This document shows positions 21,030-29,542 of a DNA stretch of 29,542 nt, piece after piece. Source of the stretch: Paulinella micropora (lineage: Eukaryota; Cercozoa; Imbricatea; Euglyphida); assembly GCA_009731375.1 (NCBI GenBank), contig BJOX01000059.1, positions 881,575-911,116 on the forward strand, given 5' to 3'. Position 1 is the stretch's first letter, and each line of letters opens with the position of its first letter. The notes beneath the pieces were generated by a model. It searched no databases. It was not told where the DNA came from and worked only from the letters and a program-made list of their open reading frames with translations. Position numbers and translations under genes: made by a program.

Positions 21030-21518
21030 TCAAGTACAATTATATAGTCTTAAATCTTTTTTGATGTGTTCTTGCTCGGTCGATGCGATTTGTAAGGATG
21101 ACACCTGACTTTCACCTGACAGTTGCATGCAGATATCGAGTGAGATGATGTGCGACGCCAACACGTCTTTCTCCCAAGCTTTGAATTCTTTATCCTCTGT
21201 GCTTGGATCGTTTATGGATTGCTTTTCTTCTCGAGCATGCAACCAAGCAGGTAGATACTTCCCCGTATACTGGTTTGAACCTGATAGATAGCCCCAAACG
21301 TTAACAAGGACTACTGAGTCAACATTTGGATCATCGCCATCAATGTCCACCTTAGTTACCTTCCCCAAGCTGAATTTTTTCTTTTTCCTCTTCCTCGATT
21401 TACTTCTCACTCTCTTCTTTCTGTCACCGTCGTAATCTACCCACTCAAACACGATTAACGTATCTACATCAGGAAGCTCCTCACCTGCACCAAGCTCGCC
21501 GTCGACCACGTTCCGAGT
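21030..21518 (-). pseudogene. C-terminal block: basic stretch plus small SH3-like-looking domain
   Basis: About 160 codons are open from an acceptor-like CTAGCAG (exon start 21518) to a TGA at 21030. The protein reads GEELPDVDTLIVFEWVDYDG, a basic run (RKKRVRSKSRKRKKKK, NLS-like), then FSLGKVTKVDIDGDD, VVLVNVWGYLSG and YTGKYLPAWLHA. LGKV, a V-x-V-x-x-W-G strand and GKY-PAW resemble small beta-barrel domains at the C-terminus of several transposase-like proteins; this is by eye only. No ATG lies near the start; the first candidate is GTG, which supports an internal exon. Its phase does not join simply to RGG exon 3, so the link to the upstream exons is inferred from order and strand. Confidence 0.45.
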
Positions 21519-21749
21519 CTGCTAGTTGATTACAGTATGTTCTTGTAGCTGCTGCTGACTCGCATCCAGAGCGTGCACAGTTGCATTTTGGTCATGAGTA
21601 GCAGCTACACATTGATCTCGGTTATGACTATTATTTCCAACACCTTTCTCTTCTTTCTTATTATCTTTCATCTGCTGCGCATGCTGCACAGGACTGTGCG
21701 GGTGCTAGCCATCACGACTGTCACCAGCAGCTCCTTCGCGTTGCAATTC

Positions 21750-21800
21750 TCATTTCTCCTCTTCCTCCTCATCCTCCTCCTCATCATCCTGGTCCTCCTC
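21750..21800 (-). pseudogene. Acidic run directly beyond the TAG, same frame
   Basis: Past the TAG the same frame reads EEDQDDEEEDEEEEEK and then TGA (21752-21750). An RGG segment followed by an acidic tail is a plausible protein linker, so the TAG may be a nonsense change. The DNA is a simple GAGGAG/GATGAG purine repeat, so the acidic reading could also be chance. Confidence 0.4.
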
Positions 21801-21940
21801 CTATTCGCTTGAAGACACTCTGCGGGAGCGCTGCCTGCCGCGCTGCCCGCCTCGCTGCCCGCCTCGCTGCCCGCCTCGCTGCACGCCACGACCTGCCCGC
21901 CGCTGCCTGCCGCGACCACGTCCAGGCCCGGGTGGTTGAC
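21801..21940 (-). CDS. RGG exon 3 with in-frame TAG
   Basis: It starts after CTTCTGTAACAG. In phase 1 it encodes GQPPGPGRGRGRQRRAG and then RGG-type repeats from a 12-bp unit (CGAGGCGGGCAG, three perfect copies), ending VSSSE before TAG at 21803-21801. An internal CAG|GTCGTG could be an alternative donor that would make it a 48-nt mini-exon like the other two. Arg, Gly and Gln dominate. Confidence 0.5.
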
Positions 21941-22044
21941 CTGTTACAGAAGAGTAATATATAACACACACTCTGAATGCTATACGTTGACACAAAAATG
22001 ACGCATGCGACATATATTAGAGCGCGCCTCAGGTTGCATATTAC

Positions 22045-22086
22045 CTGCATGCTGCTGCCCGCCGCGACCACGTCGAGGTTGTCCAT
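22045..22086 (-). CDS. RGG mini-exon 2 (42 nt)
   Basis: It is bordered by TTTGGACAG upstream and CATGCAG|GTAATA downstream. In phase 1 it encodes (D)GQPRRGRGGQQHA. It is a clear duplicate of mini-exon 1 and of the start of the next one, with about 130 bp of AT-rich sequence between. Joining it to its neighbours keeps the frame. Confidence 0.55.
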
Positions 22087-22217
22087 CTGTCCAAATTAGA
22101 AAAGCATGTATCACATAAACACTAATATTAAACGCATTTGAAGGAAGAAGTAAATCAAGGTAAAGTGTCTAACTATACATGAAACATAGATAATTAAAAC
22201 GCTGCATTCATTGTCAC

Positions 22218-22271
22218 CTGCACGCTGCTGTCCTCCACGACCACGTCGAGGCCTAGGTGCCACTGGCACAG
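22218..22271 (-). CDS. RGG mini-exon 1 (54 nt), part of the decayed locus
   Basis: The proposed exon starts after TTATGAAAG and ends CGTGCAG before GTGACA. It has phase-1 borders and encodes (A)VPVAPRPRRGRGGQQRA. An alternative acceptor lies 13 nt further in (GTGCCAG, 22258), also in phase. The Arg-Gly-Gly-rich content fits an RNA- or nucleic-acid-binding linker. The following intron is AT-rich. Confidence 0.5.
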
Positions 22272-22452
22272 CTTTCATAACAAAGCACCACATCAAACAA
22301 GAAAACTAAATGAAATTCAAATCAAACAAATCCAAATAAATCAAAGAAACAACTAACTCTTAGAAAGGAACAGAACATAATATGATCTATTACGATTAAT
22401 CTCATAATTTTATGCTTGCAAATAGGATAGAGCAACTTAAATTATTAAGTAC

Positions 22453-22720
22453 CTGCGCCTGCATAGTCACCTTGCGGCAGCTGTCGATCCTGACTGCAGC
22501 TGGAAATCTTGCAATCGTAAACTGCAAGGGGGATGGGCCGCCCCGCTCTGTTCCTGCCGGATTAACAATTATTTCCTGCCATGCCTGGGCACATATCCCA
22601 CACCATCGCGTGATTTTGCTCATCAGGATGTTTTGCAACATTAGCAAACTGACGCACCCTCATAATGCCTACAGGATGTGAAATCTGACCGTTCTCTCCT
22701 TGCACGCTAAAATCGAAATA
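22453..22720 (-). pseudogene. Middle block of the GDTGNGFR-type locus
   Basis: In the same frame as the core block beyond its TGA, the sequence continues sensibly: YFDFSVQGENG, GIMRVRQFANVAK, MVWDMCPGMAG, then TAA (22564-22562), then GRPIPLAVYDCKISSCS and QLPQGDYAGA. It ends at GCGCAG|GTACTT, a good donor (exon end at 22453). The TAA could be a mutation, or it could lie in an intron ending CCCCCTTGCAG at 22522, which would start a 69-nt exon in phase 1 like the following ones. I cannot decide between these. Confidence 0.5.
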
Positions 22721-23540
22721 TCAGATGTTCATCACACCAAGCCTCTCATTCCCCAACTTGATCGTGTCAGGCATCTTGATCGGAACCTGGATATATTGGG
22801 ACTGCATGAACTCCCGAAACAGAACGGTCGTTCGCTTGAGTAGCCGTCGCGGGGTGACCATGTTTGGGTTGGTCGCTTGGTGCAATGCTTCAAAAAAAGC
22901 GCGGGGACCAATCAAGAATGATAAACGTTTCAGCCTGTTAAAGAAGGTATTGAGAAGTGCAAGCGCGCTATTGGTGAGGCCGTAAGCATGTCGAGGACAG
23001 TATGGAATAACCTCCACCGTCAGTCTGAAGTCTCTGAAGAATGTGCTATAATACCAACGTGCTATAATACCAACAAAGTGATAACCTACGGAAGCCATTT
23101 CCAGTGTCACCTCGAAAAATGAGATGCGTAACAAGTGAACATAGCTGCTGCAGCAAGATTTTCCTGCGTCACTATCATGCACTGCTTTGGCAGGATCTAC
23201 AATCTCGCGCAAACACATTCGTATTGTGTTAGAGTTCTTGTTGGTCTCACTAGCAGGGCGATCAGGCTTTGTGTAGATTATCCAGACATACTGGTGAAGT
23301 AGTACTTGCTCATCGATGCTAGGGCGAGTAGTTAGTTTCGCACCAAAGAAAGATACTAGCTTGCCATCACTGTCATAAATCCCGCCAAAGTCTAGCGTCA
23401 CCATCGCTTCGTGGGGTGCAAGGTGCCGCTCTCGCCTCTTTGATTCCGGTCGCTGCGAATCATTCCATTTAACATGCTGCTCACGTGATCGAAGCTTCAC
23501 CTTCAACGCTTTCAAGGTCTTCAAAGCGTTCTGGCGGTTC

Positions 23541-23541
<1 letters not shown>
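22721..23541 (-). pseudogene. N-terminal and core domain block of the GDTGNGFR-type locus
   Basis: About 270 codons of complex sequence open from the GATA edge to TGA at 22721-22723. In order: a basic start (ALKTLKALKVKLRSRE), LDFGGIYDSDGKLVSFFGAK, a spacer with WIIYTKPDRP, then a scrambled stretch at about 23115-23060 where the correct-looking frame is shifted, then VEVIPYCPRHAYGLTN, LNTFFNRLK and LIGPRAFFEAL. Codons are mixed and not repetitive, unlike every other long frame in the window. No signal peptide or membrane segment is seen. The upstream extension of this frame into Tyr-Leu-Ser-Ile repeats is GATA array and not protein. Confidence 0.6.
23043..23074. repeat. 16-bp perfect tandem duplication inside the coding block
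   Basis: GTGCTATAATACCAAC occurs at 23043-23058 and 23059-23074. Sixteen bases shift the frame by one. On the minus strand the first copy reads in the GIIAR frame and the second in the WYYSTFF frame, so the duplication moves the reading frame mid-domain. Confidence 0.95.
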
Positions 23542-25623
<2,082 letters not shown>

Positions 25624-25624
<1 letters not shown>

Positions 25625-26292
25625 GTTTGGTCTATCAGCTCTGCATATCCGAAGACATAGGCATCCATTCCACCCCGCCGCCAATCAGCGACTGGGTAGC
25701 GGGCTGGGAATGGGCACTAGACCCCGAATTTGTGCAGTCTGACGGTTCTACGACCCTCCCTGGCTAGAGGGCCGTAAAACAACCCAGACACGTGTCCGTG
25801 ATCACGTGCCCCGCCAAGGCTCGGGCCCGAGGGGTACACCAACCCTCGAGCTTCATCCAAGGCGACCACTTTCGCGGCGGCCGGACTATACCTTAAGATC
25901 TCCCTGCTTATGTGCCTACCCGCACACAGGAAGATCCCACTCCCGTCTAGTCTCTGAACCTTTCCCATTTGTCAGGACACCACTGGGTAGTGGCGACGGA
26001 GGACTACCGGGCCAGCTGCAGCGGTGACATAAGTGGGCCGACGTCGAGAGTAGTGGCCATTTGCCATATCCACTGGTCACTAGACTCACGTCGGAACACC
26101 AAGTCAGTCCAAGGCAGCCAATCAGAGGTAGTCGTACCAAGTAGGAGCCATGCGCGGGGTTGGCCTGACAAGAAGGGACTTGGCTGCGGGTTACCCACTA
26201 TTCCCTGCGTGGCCATATCCTTCGAGTTTTTACCATCCGACGAGCGTTACCTCGACTGCTGCACCTTGCGGTTTCCCGCAGGCCGCGGTATC
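25624..26292. other. GC-rich single-copy-looking island within GATA
   Basis: About 670 bp, clearly richer in GC than its surroundings, bounded on both sides by GATA arrays. Short open frames exist on both strands (longest about 110 codons at 25969-26301 +) but none shows a domain, codon pattern or start context. Like the 472-bp module it sits exactly between GATA tracts, so a retroposon or other dispersed repeat is likely. Only one copy is in the window. Confidence 0.5.
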
Positions 26293-26635
<343 letters not shown>

Positions 26636-26829
26636 TTAATCTATGGGCGTGGCTTAGCTTGAAAAGCCATGGCCTCCTATACTACCCCCGGACAAGAACT
26701 TTCAGCACCGGCCAAGCTGCACACCAACCACTGTCTCGCTGTGGTTGGTGTCTGTGCCCAGTTCAAGCCGAAAGGTAGCCGAGCCCTTTTGAACTATACG
26801 GGACAACACTAGAACACTCCCCAGGAGCG
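26636..26829. other. GC-rich island with an 11-bp hairpin, cut by a gap
   Basis: It starts GTTTAATCTATGGGCGTGGC after GATA and runs into the 966-N gap. ACACCAACCAC (26721-26731) and GTGGTTGGTGT (26741-26751) form a perfect 11-bp stem with a 9-nt loop. Its first bases (GTTTAATCTAT) resemble the start of the 25624 island (GTTTGGTCTAT). No protein frame is supported. Confidence 0.55.
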
Positions 26830-27795
26830 NNNNNNNNNNNNNNNNNNNNNNNNNNNNNNNNNNNNNNNNNNNNNNNNNNNNNNNNNNNNNNNNNNNNNNN
26901 NNNNNNNNNNNNNNNNNNNNNNNNNNNNNNNNNNNNNNNNNNNNNNNNNNNNNNNNNNNNNNNNNNNNNNNNNNNNNNNNNNNNNNNNNNNNNNNNNNNN
27001 NNNNNNNNNNNNNNNNNNNNNNNNNNNNNNNNNNNNNNNNNNNNNNNNNNNNNNNNNNNNNNNNNNNNNNNNNNNNNNNNNNNNNNNNNNNNNNNNNNNN
27101 NNNNNNNNNNNNNNNNNNNNNNNNNNNNNNNNNNNNNNNNNNNNNNNNNNNNNNNNNNNNNNNNNNNNNNNNNNNNNNNNNNNNNNNNNNNNNNNNNNNN
27201 NNNNNNNNNNNNNNNNNNNNNNNNNNNNNNNNNNNNNNNNNNNNNNNNNNNNNNNNNNNNNNNNNNNNNNNNNNNNNNNNNNNNNNNNNNNNNNNNNNNN
27301 NNNNNNNNNNNNNNNNNNNNNNNNNNNNNNNNNNNNNNNNNNNNNNNNNNNNNNNNNNNNNNNNNNNNNNNNNNNNNNNNNNNNNNNNNNNNNNNNNNNN
27401 NNNNNNNNNNNNNNNNNNNNNNNNNNNNNNNNNNNNNNNNNNNNNNNNNNNNNNNNNNNNNNNNNNNNNNNNNNNNNNNNNNNNNNNNNNNNNNNNNNNN
27501 NNNNNNNNNNNNNNNNNNNNNNNNNNNNNNNNNNNNNNNNNNNNNNNNNNNNNNNNNNNNNNNNNNNNNNNNNNNNNNNNNNNNNNNNNNNNNNNNNNNN
27601 NNNNNNNNNNNNNNNNNNNNNNNNNNNNNNNNNNNNNNNNNNNNNNNNNNNNNNNNNNNNNNNNNNNNNNNNNNNNNNNNNNNNNNNNNNNNNNNNNNNN
27701 NNNNNNNNNNNNNNNNNNNNNNNNNNNNNNNNNNNNNNNNNNNNNNNNNNNNNNNNNNNNNNNNNNNNNNNNNNNNNNNNNNNNNNNNNNNNNNN
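26830..27795. other. Assembly gap (966 N)
   Basis: No sequence. It is bounded on the left by the hairpin island and on the right by GATA/GGTT/GGAT repeats (27796-27858). Confidence 0.99.
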
Positions 27796-27871
27796 GATAG
27801 ATAGATGGAGGGTTGGTTGGTTGGTTGGTTGGATGGATGGATGGATGGATAGATAGCGATGGACTGATGGA

Positions 27872-28344
27872 GATGAGATATCGACTAATGTCAGAAAAAA
27901 GGAGCTTCTGATTTCGTCAACCAAGGAAGTCTGTGGGTAAAGTATTAACCCGATGCCCAGCTAAGCCGTGATGTTTGCACAGAAGGGACTGATACAGGCG
28001 ATACCAAAGCTCCCTAGTACCAGGCGGGGCCAGGGCTCGTTCCATAAGCGCCCCTTGCAGAACGAGCTCCCACCTCCATTACAGAGGGCCCAGTAAGCAG
28101 ATGGAGTTTCGAGACTGTTCGACAGTCTAGTATAAACCGACAGAGCACTGTGGGTTTTATTCCGGGCTCAACAAGCGAGAAAGGGCACCCTGAGGGAACA
28201 GGATTGTGCTTCCCGTCGCTATTTCGGCATGTGACTTATAGGCGTATGGCTAGGCACACATAAGGCACCCCACCACGGGCCCAGCACACCCACACCATCC
28301 CCTAATTCTCTGTCTGTCGACAGATGGCACCCATTTCAAAAAAA
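27872..28344 (+). mobile_element. 472-bp retroposon-like module, copy 2
   Basis: Same strand and extent as 1071-1542, about 98% identical. Differences include GATAT for GATGT, TACCAAAG for TATAAAAG and AGGGCCC for AGGACCC, plus a paired change in the hairpin at 28112-28128 (AGACTGT-TCG-ACAGTCT). It ends in an A7 run directly followed by CAGATAGATTTAGATAGA and GATA, whereas copy 1 has 70 bp of other sequence before GATA. This fits insertion of an A-tailed retroposon at GATA-rich sites, or duplication with its flank. Confidence 0.65.
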
Positions 28345-28349
28345 CAGAT

Positions 28350-28706
<357 letters not shown>

Positions 28707-28756
28707 AGTTTGAATTTTTTACACTGGGCTTGCATTTCTGAGCGCGGGTTCATGAG

Positions 28757-28905
28757 TTATGTTATGTTATGTTATGTTATGTTATGTTATGTTTTGTTAT
28801 GTTATGTTATGTTATGTTATGTTATGTTATGTTATGCTATTATGTTATGTTATGTTATGCTATGTTATGTTATGTTATGTTATGTTATGTTATGTTATGT
28901 TATGT
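28757..28905. repeat. (TTATG)n pentanucleotide array
   Basis: About 29 units of GTTAT/TTATG with GTTTTG, GCTAT and one shortened unit. It is the only pentanucleotide array in the window and directly follows, on the minus strand, the truncated reverse-transcriptase relic. The flank 28707-28756 is single-copy. Confidence 0.95.
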
Positions 28906-29370
28906 TCATTGTGGGTTGGAGTTTACGGATTATGTTTTTAATATGTTGGTCATATTTAAGGTTATGTTGCAGTGTTATGCCCGGGAGTTTTGCGTGTTGG
29001 CATTGCTCGAGGGTGTGGTTGTTTACTGTTATTGTGATATTTTGTTTTGTTTTATGGAAAATTGTGTATGTTGCTTTTGTTGGGTCGGGTACTAGGTTAT
29101 TAGAGTGGAAGTAGTTTATCTTTAGCTTAGTTATTCTGTTTGTGTTTTTTGTTGTAAGTCTGTAGGAATTTGGGCTGTTATTATAAGTGTTGTGTCGTCT
29201 GCATATGTACAAACTGTTCCTTGTTGTATGATATTGATTATGTCGTTAGTATAGAGTAGGAAGAATGTGGTGGATAATGTGCTGCCTTGCGGTATGCCAT
29301 ATGTGAGGGTGCGTTTGTAGGATTTAGCATATTGTGTGTGGACCTCTTGGGTCTCTCTTTCTTTCTTTCT
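28906..29370 (-). pseudogene. Non-LTR retrotransposon reverse-transcriptase fragment
   Basis: On the minus strand, SYKRTLTYGIPQGSTLS and then YTNDI and YADDT give the order of RT core motifs (GxPQGS and the catalytic Y-x-D-D). After YADDT the first frame ends at a TAA soon after LQQKTQTE. The adjacent frame carries the expected continuation, SNNLVPDPTK, YTIFH and LPGITLQHNLKYDQHI, typical of LINE palm/thumb sequence. A one-base change, probably in the A run near 29145, explains the shift. The fragment covers about 150 codons of a domain normally much longer. It is cut by (GAAA)n on its 5' side and (CATAA)n on its 3' side. Enzymatically dead; the LINE clade is not assigned. Confidence 0.85.
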
Positions 29371-29408
29371 TTCTTTCTCTTTCGCTTTCTCTTTCGCTTT
29401 CTCTTTCA

Positions 29409-29449
<41 letters not shown>

Positions 29450-29542
29450 CTCTCTCTCTCTCCCTCTCCCTCTCTCTCTCCCCCTCTCTCTCTCCCCCTC
29501 CCTCTCCCCCTCCCTCTCCCCCTCCCTCTCCCCCTCTCCCTC
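29352..29542. repeat. (CTTT)n and (CT)n/(CCCTCT)n arrays
   Basis: CTTT repeats with CTTTCG variants to about 29410, CT to 29447, then mixed CCCTCT and CCCCTC repeats to the window end. Confidence 0.95.

Noticed and set aside
21668-21919. Minus-strand frame of 83 codons overlapping RGG exon 3
   Set aside because: It reads the RGG exon out of the frame used by the two mini-exons, giving Gly-Ser-Glu-Ala repeats from the 12-bp unit. The RGG frame agrees with all splice phases.
22721-22723. TGA as a selenocysteine codon
   Set aside because: No selenocysteine insertion element could be recognised, and two further stops of other types lie downstream. Decay is simpler.
28757-28905. TTATG array as telomere-like repeat
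   Set aside because: It does not match known telomere repeats, is internal and only about 150 bp long.

Overview
This is a eukaryotic nuclear window, and roughly three quarters of it is simple-sequence DNA. Evidence for a eukaryote is the mass of GATA/TATC, ATGT/ACGT, CT, CA, TA and trinucleotide arrays, a non-LTR retrotransposon reverse-transcriptase fragment, dispersed foldback and retroposon-like repeats, and a minus-strand gene relic with GT-AG intron borders in consistent phase. I cannot name the lineage. No intact ordinary protein gene is visible. Almost all long open frames are artefacts of stop-free repeats. Six runs of N mark assembly gaps (16928-16937, 18506-18648, 19073-19082, 24566-24678, 26557-26566, 26830-27795).

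Layout. 1-2000: short unique islands (a 35-bp duplication, a tRNA-like box A/box B sequence, a 472-bp retroposon-like module) between GATA and CA/TA arrays. 1995-3780: a 13-bp minisatellite seeded by four copies of a 26-bp motif. 3780-7690: poly-purine, CT, CG, trinucleotide and tetranucleotide arrays, a foldback element at 4022-4160, and tandem units of about 106 bp and about 30 bp. 7686-15060: one ATGT/ACGT array of about 7.4 kb with a clear higher-order organisation near 3 kb, including 503 bp identical at exactly 3000 bp offset. 15060-17570: strand-switched tetranucleotides, then two families of unique modules (six copies each) separated by microsatellite.

17570-21030: mostly single-copy AT-rich DNA with repeat remnants, two more foldback copies (one truncated) and two gaps. 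21030-23541: the most gene-like part, a minus-strand locus. It reads as an N-terminal domain with a DFGG motif, a GDTGNGFR motif hidden in a second frame, a CPRHAYGLTN motif, three RGG-rich mini-exons with phase-1 GT-AG borders, an acidic run, and a basic stretch followed by a small beta-rich-looking domain. Three in-frame stops and two mutually compensating frame changes argue for a decayed mobile-element-like gene. Its 5' end runs into a GATA array.

23541-26635: GATA arrays with higher-order markers and a 670-bp GC-rich island. 26636-28344: another GC-rich island with an 11-bp hairpin, a 966-bp gap, and the second copy of the 472-bp module (about 98% identical, with a compensatory base-pair change in a hairpin). 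28345-29542: GATA, TA and TTATG arrays, then a minus-strand reverse-transcriptase relic bounded on both sides by microsatellite.

The genes do not form a working pathway. The window documents mobile-element relics being cut up, separated and multiplied by expanding microsatellites. The best leads are the GDTGNGFR-type locus, the covarying hairpin in the 472-bp module, and the 3-kb higher-order ATGT/ACGT array.
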